From: Balneolaceae bacterium
GTDB taxonomy: Bacteria; Bacteroidota; Rhodothermia; Balneolales; Balneolaceae
Assembly (NCBI GenBank): GCA_034521495.1
Contig: JAXHMK010000022.1
Coordinates: 124,001 to 188,000, forward strand
Reading direction: 5' to 3'
DNA length: 64,000 bases
Below are positions 25,877-35,717 of the stretch, one piece after another. The notes under the pieces were generated by a model, which was not told the origin of the DNA, ran no database searches, and was given only the letters and a program-made list of their open reading frames with translations. How positions within the stretch are numbered: position 1 is the first letter of the stretch; every line of letters begins with the position of its first letter. The position numbers and the translations under genes are program-made.

Positions 25877-28800
25877 ATGAAGAGATTAATTAACTTTTTT
25901 GTCCGTAACCCCGTCATGGTTACCCTGGGGCTGATGATCATCGTTCTGATGGGCATCCTCAGCTTTAGCCAGACGCGCTACACGCTGAATCCGCCGGAAG
26001 ATCCGACTGAAATTTATGTGAATATCACGTATCGCGGCGCATCACCGCTTGAAATTGAAGAGCGGGCGATATCCAGAATTGAAGAGAACCTGAACGGTAT
26101 AAACGGGATGGACCGTCATACCTCCGTGGCCCGGGAAAACAGCGGCCGCATTACCGTGGAGATTTTTGAGTGGGCCGATATTAATGAAGTGTTGGTTGAC
26201 GTGGAGAACGCGGTGAACAGGGTAACAGACCTGCCCGAAGAGATGGATCGCCCGATTGTTTATAAGCAGGAGATGCTCAATCCCACGATTTCGCTTGCGC
26301 TGACCGGCGACATCTCGCTTCAGCAGAAAAGAGATTATGCCGATCAAATCAGGGATGAATTTCTTGTTGAGAAGGGAATCTCAAACGTAATCCTGCACGG
26401 CTTTCCTCCTGAAGAGATCTCCATTGAACTCAACGACGAGCAGATGGACCGGTTTGGAATTTCCGCGCAGGAAGTAGCGGAAGCCGTTAGGAAAAATAAT
26501 ATTGACATCACCGGTGGCGAATTGAAGATGGAGGATGCCAACTGGCAGATCAGGGCTGAAAACAAAGAGGTGACAGCGCTCGAAATTGCTCAGATTCCTG
26601 TGCGTTCGGGACTGAACGGTGAACGCGTTCTTCTGAAAGAGATCGCCTCTGTAACAGATCAATTCGACGACCGGCCCATTGAACGCTATCTCGATGGCGA
26701 AGAGTCGGTGGTGATTCAGGTCGTGACCACCAACGAAGAGAATCTTGTGGCCATTGCCGAAGAGGTGAAAGAGTACGCCGGACATTTTAATACGCTGCAC
26801 AGCGGCGTTGAGCTGACTGTAGTGGAAGATTTTTCCGAATTCGTGTATGAGCGTGTTGATTCCCTCAGGAGTAACGCCATTTTCGGTTTAATCCTGGTGT
26901 TGCTCATCCTCACGCTATTCCTTGATAAACGGATTGCGATGTGGGTCTCTCTTACGATTCCGCTGGCAATTTTGGGTACCTTTGCTACTGCACTGCTGGG
27001 GTATGATTTCACAATCAACGTGGTATCGATATTTGGCATTATCCTGGTTTTGGGGATGCTGGTGGATACCGGTGTGGTGGTTGCTGAAAACATTTACCGC
27101 CATTACGATGAATTTGGAGAATCACCTGTTGAGGCTGCCCGTAATGGCGCCGCTGAAGTTGCCTCACCTATGATCATCTCGCTTATGACCACAGCTACGG
27201 CGTTCAGCCTCTTCTTTTTTCTTCCCGGAAAACCCGGTGCCTTTTTTACGGAAGTCTCCTTTGTGGTGGTGAGTGCGCTGCTGGCCGCGCTCATTGTAAC
27301 ATTTCTTTTTCTGCCTCAGAAACTCACTGTTTCAAAAGTATTGTCCGATCAGAATAAGCAAACCCGTTTTGAGAAAGCGATGGCGAGCGGGCTTACATCA
27401 TTCAGGGACAACTATTTTATGCCATTTACTGATTTCATTTCTCACAAATGGCGATGGCTCAATGTTTTCGCCTTTATTCTTCTGCTGTTAGGTTCGGTTG
27501 CCCTGATCAGAACCGGCGTTTTACCGGTTACCTTTTTCCCCTATCTGGATGATGACGTTCAGCTGGTGCGGATAGAGATGGAGCCGGGAGTTCCGGTGGA
27601 TACTACCCGGGCGAAGCTGATGAAAATTGAAGAAGCCGTATACAGAGTCGGGGATCGGCTCACGGAAGACAGAACAGATAATGAGAACGTAATACAGAAT
27701 GTGGAGAGAATCCTGGGTCCTGAAAGCCACCAGGGAGAACTGCGAATTGTTATGATGGGCGGCGATGAGCGGGGAATTCCGGCCTACGAAATCAACAATA
27801 TGTTCAGGGATGAAGTGGGAGATGTACCCGGCACAAATTACATCCGGTTTATTTCTGCACTTGCCGAGCACCGGTTTGGCGGACTCCCGGTGGATATTTC
27901 GGTTTCGGGAAAGAGTATAGAGAATATTCAGGAAGCTGCCGAAAAACTGAAGAGATCACTTGAAAAACGAGACGATTTGGTGGATGTGGCGGATACCGAT
28001 CAGCGCGGCAACCCCGAACTGCATATTGAACTGTCAAAAGCAGGTGAACAGCTTGGGCTTACGCTTCAGGATATCATGATGCAGGTCCGAACGGCTTTCT
28101 TCGGGATGGAGCTTCAAACGCTTCAGCGCACAGGAAATGATGTGAGGGTGTGGCTGAGATTTCCTGAGGAGAACCGGGAGAGTTATCGTGATCTGATGGA
28201 TGTTAAAATCAGAACGCCGAAGGGTGCTTATCCATTGTCGCAGGTGGCGCATATTTCGCCGACGGATGCATCTCTCAACGTCAATCATATTAACGGCCGG
28301 CGAACCATTCGGGTAGATGCCGACCTGGCTGATCCATCCCTTTCCGCTCCTGCAATCCTGGCCGATATCAGGGAAAGCACGCTGTCGCCCCTGGAGAAGG
28401 AGTTTCCCGGCGTGCAGTTTGTGATTGAGGGGCAGAACCGTGAATCGGCAAAAGTGACCGAGGCAATGCAGGCGGTAGCCCCGGTTATACTGCTCGTCAT
28501 CCTGGCGCTGATGGTCGTTAACTTTCAATCATTCAGCCAGACGTTCCTGGTTCTTCTTACGCTGCCGTTTGCCTTTACGGGCGTGGTGATCGGCCACTGG
28601 GTGCACGGTGCAACCATGAACATATTTTCCCTGATCGGGATGATTGCACTCATCGGTATCCTGATCAATAACCTGCTGGTTCTTATCACGGCTTTTAATG
28701 ATAATCTGAAGGCTGAAATGACGTTCGAAGAGGCGCTGAGAGATGCCGTACGGTCACGTTTTCGGCCCATTTTACTCACAACGCTCAGTACGGTGGCCGG

Positions 28801-29044
28801 ATTGATTCCCATGATTTTTGTTGGCGGACTGGCGTCTGCATTTTTAAAACCGCCGGCCATTGCCATCGCTTACGGGCTCACGTTTGGGCTGCTGATCTCC
28901 CTTACGCTTGCACCGGCTTTTCTGGTCATTTTCAACAACGCGAAATTCACAATTCTGAAGATACTGGGCAAAGAACCGGAGACACAGGAGAGTATTGAAC
29001 CGGCAGTCATTCTTCATGAACATCATAAAAAGAACACACTATGA
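25877..29044 (+). CDS. RND family efflux pump, copy 1
   Basis: A 1055-residue HAE1/hydrophobe-type RND permease. TM1 spans about residues 9-29, followed by the porter domain (YRGASPLEIEERAI), TM2-6 (about 335-480), a second porter half and TM8-12 (about 865-1035). In TM4 the proton-relay segment reads GMLVDTGVVVAEN with D397. It differs from copy 2 at only two residues that I could find (Arg/Ser in AEKLK(R/S)SLEK and Val/Ile in AVAP(V/I)ILL). The OMF gene overlaps its stop by 4 bases (ATGA). The substrate is unknown. Confidence 0.95.
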   Translation: MKRLINFFVRNPVMVTLGLMIIVLMGILSFSQTRYTLNPPEDPTEIYVNITYRGASPLEIEERAISRIEENLNGINGMDRHTSVARENSGRITVEIFEWADINEVLVDVENAVNRVTDLPEEMDRPIVYKQEMLNPTISLALTGDISLQQKRDYADQIRDEFLVEKGISNVILHGFPPEEISIELNDEQMDRFGISAQEVAEAVRKNNIDITGGELKMEDANWQIRAENKEVTALEIAQIPVRSGLNGERVLLKEIASVTDQFDDRPIERYLDGEESVVIQVVTTNEENLVAIAEEVKEYAGHFNTLHSGVELTVVEDFSEFVYERVDSLRSNAIFGLILVLLILTLFLDKRIAMWVSLTIPLAILGTFATALLGYDFTINVVSIFGIILVLGMLVDTGVVVAENIYRHYDEFGESPVEAARNGAAEVASPMIISLMTTATAFSLFFFLPGKPGAFFTEVSFVVVSALLAALIVTFLFLPQKLTVSKVLSDQNKQTRFEKAMASGLTSFRDNYFMPFTDFISHKWRWLNVFAFILLLLGSVALIRTGVLPVTFFPYLDDDVQLVRIEMEPGVPVDTTRAKLMKIEEAVYRVGDRLTEDRTDNENVIQNVERILGPESHQGELRIVMMGGDERGIPAYEINNMFRDEVGDVPGTNYIRFISALAEHRFGGLPVDISVSGKSIENIQEAAEKLKRSLEKRDDLVDVADTDQRGNPELHIELSKAGEQLGLTLQDIMMQVRTAFFGMELQTLQRTGNDVRVWLRFPEENRESYRDLMDVKIRTPKGAYPLSQVAHISPTDASLNVNHINGRRTIRVDADLADPSLSAPAILADIRESTLSPLEKEFPGVQFVIEGQNRESAKVTEAMQAVAPVILLVILALMVVNFQSFSQTFLVLLTLPFAFTGVVIGHWVHGATMNIFSLIGMIALIGILINNLLVLITAFNDNLKAEMTFEEALRDAVRSRFRPILLTTLSTVAGLIPMIFVGGLASAFLKPPAIAIAYGLTFGLLISLTLAPAFLVIFNNAKFTILKILGKEPETQESIEPAVILHEHHKKNTL

Positions 29045-30417
29045 GATTGGTAATTTTATCTTTTATACTGGCGATTTTGGCTGGCAGCGTTTCTGCTCAG
29101 GAAAAGTTCACCCTTGATGAAGCGATCAAAGCAGCGCTGGAGCACAACCACAGCGTGCAGATCAGCGATATTAGTGCGGATATTGCAGAGAACAGCGTAT
29201 CGCGCGGAAACGCCGGTCAGCTGCCAAACCTTGCGATAACCGGAGGAGCAAGTGCTGCCTATAGCGATCTTGATGTCACACCGGGATCATTTTTCCAGAA
29301 TCTGCTCAATCCACAGGGATCGAATCAGCAAGGGTCACCGCCAACTATCTCGTATGATGGAGTTACCACCACGCAGTTCAATTCACAGATCGGGACACAA
29401 ATGGTGATTTACGACGGAATGAAGGGACGATTGCGTTACAAATTGCTGGAAACGGGAAGCGATCTGGCCGATTTGCAGTACCGTACTGAATTGGAAAACA
29501 CCATTTTAAATATCACCCAAAAGTTTATAAATGTAGCTTCGCTGCAGAAAGCGATAGAGGTCAAGGAAGTTTCGCTTGAGCAAAGCAACGACCGCTATCG
29601 CACCATTGAAACGAGGCGGGAATACGGCCAGGTAAATGAACAGCAGCTCTTGCAGGCCCTGGCAGATTTAAAGAGCGACAGTACGGCCTTTAGAAATCTG
29701 AAGCTTCAGTATGAAAATGCGTACCGCGATCTTCATACCGATATCGGGTGGGATCAGCGCGAGATGGATCCCGTGGCTGATGAATTTGCTGGGGCAGAAC
29801 TGCCGGGTTACGAGGATTTTTTATCGATGATGATGGAGAACAACTCTCTGCTGAACATCAGGGAAAAACGGCTGGAGCAGGCTGAGCTGAATGAACGGAT
29901 GACAAAAGCCGGATTTTTGCCCTCACTAACCGCATCGGCCGGGTATGGCTACAGCTACATGAACGCAACCGAAGGTCAATTTGAGACGCAGGAGCAGCTC
30001 GGTTTTACCGGCGGATTATCACTGAAGATCCCGATTTTCAGCGGCGGCAGAAATCGTATCGAGTCTCAAAATGCAAAAGAGAGGAGTCGCCAGGAAGAGC
30101 TTCGAAAAGAGGAGTCGGCAATGCAGCTTCAAACCCGTTTTGAAAACAGCTGGCAGCAGTATCTGCACCTGGAAGATCAGCTTGAAACAGAACGTTCAAA
30201 CCGAGCGGTTTACGAGCGAAATTACGAACGTGCGGAAGAGATGTTCAGCCGTGGTGAGATTACCGGAGTGGAACTGCGTGCAGCTCAGCTATCGCTGGAA
30301 AATGCGCGGCTAAGAGTGTCGGAAACCGGTTTTCAGCTGAAACAAACCGAGACGCTCGCTTCCCGGGCGTCAATGAACTCTGAAAAGCCCTCTTCGTCCA
30401 TATCCAATATAACCTGA
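29041..30417 (+). CDS. TolC-family outer membrane factor, copy 1, C-terminus replaced by antisense TetR sequence
   Basis: A 458-residue outer-membrane factor with signal peptide (ends VSAQE) and two TolC-type repeats. It matches copy 2 (35714-37075) up to KQTETL and then diverges at base 30356-30358, where the duplication junction falls. The last 19 residues (ASRASMNSEKPSSSISNIT) are read from the reverse of a TetR gene's 3' end, in place of the natural LLYLSGVLVADYPY. The protein should still form the channel if the lost end is dispensable. ATGA overlap with the pump gene. Confidence 0.9.
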   Translation: MRLVILSFILAILAGSVSAQEKFTLDEAIKAALEHNHSVQISDISADIAENSVSRGNAGQLPNLAITGGASAAYSDLDVTPGSFFQNLLNPQGSNQQGSPPTISYDGVTTTQFNSQIGTQMVIYDGMKGRLRYKLLETGSDLADLQYRTELENTILNITQKFINVASLQKAIEVKEVSLEQSNDRYRTIETRREYGQVNEQQLLQALADLKSDSTAFRNLKLQYENAYRDLHTDIGWDQREMDPVADEFAGAELPGYEDFLSMMMENNSLLNIREKRLEQAELNERMTKAGFLPSLTASAGYGYSYMNATEGQFETQEQLGFTGGLSLKIPIFSGGRNRIESQNAKERSRQEELRKEESAMQLQTRFENSWQQYLHLEDQLETERSNRAVYERNYERAEEMFSRGEITGVELRAAQLSLENARLRVSETGFQLKQTETLASRASMNSEKPSSSISNIT

Positions 30418-30945
30418 ATGACGGGACGGCCCAGGAAGGGAAAAACCAGCATGGCCATTATGTTCACAAAAATTTGTTCAGGCGGCAGATCTACGGTATT
30501 TCCTTTTTCCCTCTCTTCCTTGATCTGCTTCAGAAACGGCTGCACTCGTTTCCCGATTTCACCGACAACAAATTTCTTCAGCCGGCTTGGGTTTTTGTTC
30601 ATCTCGTGAATCACAAAGAGCGGGATATCGGGATTGACTTTTAGAAGCTCAATATATTTTTTTGCAAATTTCCGAAGCTTTTCATCCAGCGGCAGATCCT
30701 CATTGAGCAGCGAGGCCACCTGCGGCATCAGCTTGATGATGGAGAGCTCATACACTTTTTCGAATAGCTTCTCTTTTGATCGATAGTAGTAGTGCAGCAT
30801 CGACTTGTTGATGTCCGCCTTATCCGCTATCTCCTGCATTCGCGCGCCTTCCAGCCCTTTACTTTGAAATACCTCACGGGCGGCTTCAAAGATTTTCTGT
30901 TCCGTGGATGACGAGGACTGTTCTGCTAGATTCTTCTTTTTTCAT
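30358..30945 (-). pseudogene. TetR repressor copy 2, frameshifted and truncated
   Basis: Sequence aligns with the intact TetR gene at 23625-24211. Two lesions are visible. A one-base insertion (CTGCTAGATTC where copy 1 has CTGTAGATTC, near 30925) shifts the frame five codons after the ATG at 30945 and leads to a stop about 14 codons later. At the other end the last 14 residues (IPDYLVSMVMKKEP) are lost at the duplication junction. A frame from an internal ATG (MQEIADKAD) remains open but lacks the first helix of the DNA-binding domain, so the product should not be a functional repressor. Confidence 0.88.
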
Positions 30946-31248
30946 GACAACATTTGTTTCAGATTATTCTAAATACGTTTACAAGTTTAATCTAAAAATG
31001 TTCGATAATAGCTTCCAATCTTTTGAATGGGGAAATAGCTTCCTGAACCCTGAGCTTGTCTTCGTGGAGGAGATTCACGGGTGATGCCAGATGAGTATGT
31101 GATTCACACTAAGATTTTTCAGCTGTTTGACATCAAACAAGTACTTATCAAGCTACCTCCAATACCTCCTTTGGAAGGGGGAGCATCTTTTATCATAATT
31201 GTTAAACGTGGTACTCAGATTAAAATATAAAAGTTTAGAACAATATTT

Positions 31249-31384
31249 AACTATATGGTTGAAATATTTGGTTGAAGGGAGGTAAGGTTGCTAGAAGATT
31301 CTACAGTTTATTATCTGTAATAGATTAAGCATCAACTGTTTACAGAGTCAAAGCTAACCGAATTTGTAAATTAACCATATGGTT
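31249..31384. promoter_or_regulatory. Candidate TetR operators upstream of efflux operon copy 2, and intergenic region 30946-31434
   Basis: AACTATATGGTT at 31249-31260 and the perfect palindrome AACCATATGGTT at 31373-31384 repeat the sites of copy 1 with an offset of 6673. The rest of the gap from 30946 holds no gene; bases 30971-31187 are unlike copy 1. Since the local TetR is broken, the intact TetR at 23576 would have to act on both operator sets. Confidence 0.6.
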
Positions 31385-31434
31385 GAACTATATGATTTAT
31401 GTCCGTAAACTGTGGTCGAACACAAAAAAAGAGT

Positions 31435-32541
31435 ATGGACATGAATAAAGCCTATCTAAGTACTGCGGTACTTTTACTATTAATGATAACAGCCTCATGC
31501 AGCGATGAATCAGCAGAGAAACCGCCCGAAAGCCAAATTGAGACTGCAGCAGCCGAACTCGATTCTCAGCAGGTTCGCTTTTTCAACGTGAAAACGGAAT
31601 CTGTAGCAGATCGGGTAACTTTAAGCGGACGTCTTCGTGCGGATAACCGTGTTGAGCTTTTCCCGGAAGTGCAAGGCAGGGTGATGGAGGGAGGCAAGCC
31701 GTTTCAGGAGGGGATTTCCTATCAAAAAGGAGAAATTTTAATAAAGCTGGACGACAGCGAAGCCGGGCTGAAGCTTCAGTCATCAAGAAGCAAGTTCAAA
31801 ACCGTTGTCTCCGGGCTAATGGCCGATATCAAGCTGGACTATCCGGAAACACTGCCGCAGTATGAGGAGTGGTTTAATACGCTGAGCGCTGAGAAGTCTG
31901 TTTCACCCATTCCCGAGTTTGAAGAGGGTGTACGCCGTTTCCTGGAGTCGAAAGGAGTGTATGAACTCTACTACGGCATCAAAAGTGCAGAGGAACAGCT
32001 GGAAAAATTTACGATTCGCGCCCCGTTTTCAGGAGTTTTATCGGCCGCCAAAGCTGAGCCGGGTCAGGCAGTTGGGCCACAGTTTCATTTGGGTACGCTG
32101 GTAGATCCATCGCGGTTTATTTTAAACGCTTCGATTGAACCCGATGATGCAGAATGGATTCTGCCCGGACAAACGCTGGAGGTAAGAAATCAGGATCAAA
32201 GCAGAGCGTATGCTGCAACCATTACGAGAGTGAACCCGTCGGTGGATCCGGCCTCGCAACAGGTGTTTGTGTACCTGGAGGTTTCGGGCAATAACTTACG
32301 GGAGGGAATGTACCTGGAGGGTGAGATAAAATCAGAGAGAACAAAGAAACTGGCCAGGATTCCAAAAACGGCTTTGACGAGAACGGGGGATGTAATTGCC
32401 AATAGAGTCGGTCAGCTGCTTGAAGTGCCCGTTCAAATTGAGGAATTGGAGCGGAGCCACCTCTGGGTAAGCGGGTTGGAAAATGGGGAAGAGATCGTAG
32501 AAGATGTCACTGAACCGGTCAGCGGACGAATCATCAAGTAG
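31435..32541 (+). CDS. RND efflux adaptor (membrane fusion protein), copy 2
   Basis: A 368-residue paralogue of the gene at 24762, offset 6673 bases. The ATG at 31435 matches the start of copy 1; an upstream GTG-type frame adding 12 residues is not conserved in copy 1 and is rejected. Differences from copy 1 include Gly/Asp after the lipobox Cys, KPPESQ for KPAENQ, Gly/Ser in FEE(S/G)VRR, Thr for Ile in KF(I/T)IRA, Ile for Val in AAT(V/I)TRV, and a cluster near the C-terminus (GEI(E/K)SERTK(E/K)L, RT(R/G)DV, NR(D/V)GQ). Architecture is as in copy 1. Confidence 0.92.
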   Translation: MDMNKAYLSTAVLLLLMITASCSDESAEKPPESQIETAAAELDSQQVRFFNVKTESVADRVTLSGRLRADNRVELFPEVQGRVMEGGKPFQEGISYQKGEILIKLDDSEAGLKLQSSRSKFKTVVSGLMADIKLDYPETLPQYEEWFNTLSAEKSVSPIPEFEEGVRRFLESKGVYELYYGIKSAEEQLEKFTIRAPFSGVLSAAKAEPGQAVGPQFHLGTLVDPSRFILNASIEPDDAEWILPGQTLEVRNQDQSRAYAATITRVNPSVDPASQQVFVYLEVSGNNLREGMYLEGEIKSERTKKLARIPKTALTRTGDVIANRVGQLLEVPVQIEELERSHLWVSGLENGEEIVEDVTEPVSGRIIK

Positions 32542-32549
32542 GAAATTCC

Positions 32550-35500
32550 ATGAAGAGATTAATTAACTTTTTTGTCCGTAACCCCGTCATGGTAACCCTG
32601 GGGCTGATGATCATCGTTCTGATGGGCATCCTCAGCTTTAGCCAGACACGCTACACGCTGAATCCGCCCGAAGACCCGACTGAAATTTATGTGAATATCA
32701 CGTATCGCGGCGCATCACCGCTTGAAATTGAAGAGCGGGCGATATCCAGAATTGAAGAGAACCTGAACGGTATAAACGGGATGGACCGTCATACCTCCGT
32801 GGCCCGGGAAAACAGCGGCCGCATCACCGTGGAGATTTTTGAGTGGGCCGATATTAATGAAGTGTTGGTTGACGTGGAGAACGCGGTGAACAGGGTAACA
32901 GACCTGCCCGAAGAGATGGATCGCCCGATTGTTTATAAGCAGGAGATGCTCAATCCCACGATTTCGCTTGCGCTGACCGGCGACATCTCGCTTCAGCAGA
33001 AAAGAGATTATGCCGATCAAATCAGGGATGAATTTCTTGTTGAGAAGGGAATCTCAAACGTAATCCTGCACGGCTTTCCTCCTGAAGAGATCTCCATTGA
33101 ACTGAACGACGAGCAGATGGACCGGTTTGGAATTTCCGCGCAGGAAGTAGCGGAAGCCGTTAGAAAAAATAATATTGACATCACCGGTGGCGAATTGAAG
33201 ATGGAGGATGCCAACTGGCAGATCAGGGCTGAAAACAAAGAGGTGACAGCGCTCGAAATTGCTCAGATTCCTGTGCGTTCGGGACTGAACGGTGAACGCG
33301 TACTGCTGAAAGAGATCGCCTCTGTAACAGATCAATTCGACGACCGGCCCATTGAACGCTATCTCGATGGCGAAGAGTCGGTGGTGATTCAGGTCGTGAC
33401 CACCAACGAAGAGAATCTTGTGGCCATTGCCGAAGAGGTGAAAGAGTACGCCGGACATTTTAATACGCTGCACAGTGGCGTTGAGCTGACTGTAGTGGAA
33501 GATTTTTCCGAATTCGTGTATGAGCGTGTTGATTCCCTCAGGAGTAACGCTATTTTCGGTTTAATCCTGGTGCTGCTCATCCTCACGCTATTCCTTGATA
33601 AACGGATTGCGATGTGGGTCTCTCTTACGATTCCGCTGGCAATTTTGGGTACCTTTGCTACTGCACTGCTGGGGTATGATTTCACAATCAACGTGGTATC
33701 GATATTTGGCATTATCCTGGTTTTGGGGATGCTGGTGGATACCGGTGTGGTGGTTGCTGAAAACATTTACCGCCATTACGATGAATTTGGAGAATCACCT
33801 GTTGAGGCTGCCCGAAATGGCGCTGCGGAAGTTGCCTCACCTATGATCATCTCGCTTATGACCACAGCTACGGCGTTCAGCCTCTTCTTTTTTCTTCCCG
33901 GAAAACCCGGTGCCTTTTTTACGGAAGTCTCGTTTGTGGTGGTGAGTGCGCTGCTGGCCGCGCTCATTGTAACATTTCTTTTTCTGCCTCAGAAACTCAC
34001 CGTTTCAAAAGTATTGTCCGATCAGAATAAGCAAACCCGTTTTGAGAAAGCGATGGCGAGCGGGCTTACATCATTCAGGGACAACTATTTTATGCCATTT
34101 ACTGATTTCATTTCTCACAAATGGCGATGGCTCAATGTTTTCGCCTTTATTCTTCTGCTGTTAGGTTCGGTTGCCCTGATCAGAACCGGCGTTTTACCGG
34201 TTACCTTTTTCCCCTATCTGGATGATGACGTTCAGCTGGTGCGGATAGAGATGGAGCCGGGAGTTCCGGTGGATACTACCCGGGCTAAGCTGATGAAAAT
34301 TGAAGAAGCCGTATACAGAGTCGGGGATCGGCTCACGGAAGACAGAACCGATAACGAGAACGTAATACAGAATGTGGAGAGAATCCTGGGTCCTGAAAGC
34401 CACCAGGGAGAACTGCGAATTGTTATGATGGGCGGCGATGAGCGGGGAATTCCGGCCTACGAAATCAACAATATGTTCAGGGATGAAGTGGGAGATGTAC
34501 CCGGCACAAATTACATCCGGTTTATTTCTGCACTTGCCGAGCACCGGTTTGGCGGACTCCCGGTGGATATTTCGGTTTCGGGAAAGAGTATAGAGAATAT
34601 TCAGGAAGCTGCCGAAAAACTGAAGAGTTCACTTGAAAAACGAGACGACCTGGTGGATGTGGCGGATACCGATCAGCGCGGCAACCCCGAGCTGCATATT
34701 GAACTGTCAAAAGCAGGTGAACAGCTTGGGCTTACGCTTCAGGATATCATGATGCAGGTCCGAACGGCTTTCTTCGGGATGGAGCTTCAAACGCTTCAGC
34801 GCACAGGAAATGATGTGAGGGTGTGGCTGAGATTTCCTGAGGAGAACCGGGAGAGTTATCGTGATCTGATGGATGTTAAAATCAGAACGCCGAAGGGTGC
34901 TTATCCATTGTCGCAGGTGGCGCATATTTCGCCGACGGATGCATCTCTCAACGTCAATCATATCAACGGCCGGCGAACCATTCGGGTAGATGCCGACCTG
35001 GCTGATCCGTCCCTTTCCGCTCCTGCAATCCTGGCCGATATCAGGGAAAGCACGCTGTCGCCCCTGGAGAAGGAGTTTCCCGGCGTGCAGTTTGTGATTG
35101 AGGGGCAGAACCGTGAATCGGCAAAAGTAACCGAGGCAATGCAGGCGGTAGCCCCGATTATACTGCTCGTCATCCTGGCGCTGATGGTCGTTAACTTTCA
35201 ATCATTCAGCCAGACGTTCCTGGTTCTTCTTACGCTGCCGTTTGCCTTTACGGGCGTGGTGATCGGCCACTGGGTGCACGGTGCAACCATGAACATATTT
35301 TCCCTGATCGGGATGATTGCACTCATCGGTATCCTGATCAATAACCTGCTGGTTCTTATCACGGCTTTTAATGATAATCTGAAGGCTGAAATGACGTTCG
35401 AAGAGGCGCTGAGAGATGCCGTACGGTCACGTTTTCGGCCCATTTTACTCACAACGCTCAGTACGGTGGCCGGATTGATTCCCATGATTTTTGTTGGCGG

Positions 35501-35717
35501 ACTGGCGTCTGCATTTTTAAAACCGCCGGCCATTGCCATCGCTTACGGGCTCACGTTTGGGCTGCTGATCTCCCTTACGCTTGCACCGGCTTTTCTGGTC
35601 ATTTTCAACAACGCCAAATTCACAATTCTGAAGATACTGGGCAAAGAACCGGAGACACAGGAGAGTATTGAACCGGCAGTCATTCTTCATGAACATCATA
35701 AAAAGAACACACTATGA
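32550..35717 (+). CDS. RND family efflux pump, copy 2
   Basis: A 1055-residue RND permease, almost identical to copy 1 at 25877 (offset 6673). By eye about 28 nucleotide differences occur over 3168 bases, of which only two change an amino acid. Architecture, TM4 aspartate D397 and the 4-base overlap with the next gene are all kept. The low rate of amino-acid change shows purifying selection or gene conversion between the copies. Confidence 0.95.
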   Translation: MKRLINFFVRNPVMVTLGLMIIVLMGILSFSQTRYTLNPPEDPTEIYVNITYRGASPLEIEERAISRIEENLNGINGMDRHTSVARENSGRITVEIFEWADINEVLVDVENAVNRVTDLPEEMDRPIVYKQEMLNPTISLALTGDISLQQKRDYADQIRDEFLVEKGISNVILHGFPPEEISIELNDEQMDRFGISAQEVAEAVRKNNIDITGGELKMEDANWQIRAENKEVTALEIAQIPVRSGLNGERVLLKEIASVTDQFDDRPIERYLDGEESVVIQVVTTNEENLVAIAEEVKEYAGHFNTLHSGVELTVVEDFSEFVYERVDSLRSNAIFGLILVLLILTLFLDKRIAMWVSLTIPLAILGTFATALLGYDFTINVVSIFGIILVLGMLVDTGVVVAENIYRHYDEFGESPVEAARNGAAEVASPMIISLMTTATAFSLFFFLPGKPGAFFTEVSFVVVSALLAALIVTFLFLPQKLTVSKVLSDQNKQTRFEKAMASGLTSFRDNYFMPFTDFISHKWRWLNVFAFILLLLGSVALIRTGVLPVTFFPYLDDDVQLVRIEMEPGVPVDTTRAKLMKIEEAVYRVGDRLTEDRTDNENVIQNVERILGPESHQGELRIVMMGGDERGIPAYEINNMFRDEVGDVPGTNYIRFISALAEHRFGGLPVDISVSGKSIENIQEAAEKLKSSLEKRDDLVDVADTDQRGNPELHIELSKAGEQLGLTLQDIMMQVRTAFFGMELQTLQRTGNDVRVWLRFPEENRESYRDLMDVKIRTPKGAYPLSQVAHISPTDASLNVNHINGRRTIRVDADLADPSLSAPAILADIRESTLSPLEKEFPGVQFVIEGQNRESAKVTEAMQAVAPIILLVILALMVVNFQSFSQTFLVLLTLPFAFTGVVIGHWVHGATMNIFSLIGMIALIGILINNLLVLITAFNDNLKAEMTFEEALRDAVRSRFRPILLTTLSTVAGLIPMIFVGGLASAFLKPPAIAIAYGLTFGLLISLTLAPAFLVIFNNAKFTILKILGKEPETQESIEPAVILHEHHKKNTL

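Noticed and set aside
30418-30609. Short plus-strand frame over TetR copy 2
   Set aside because: It is the antisense of the broken TetR gene, not a separate gene.
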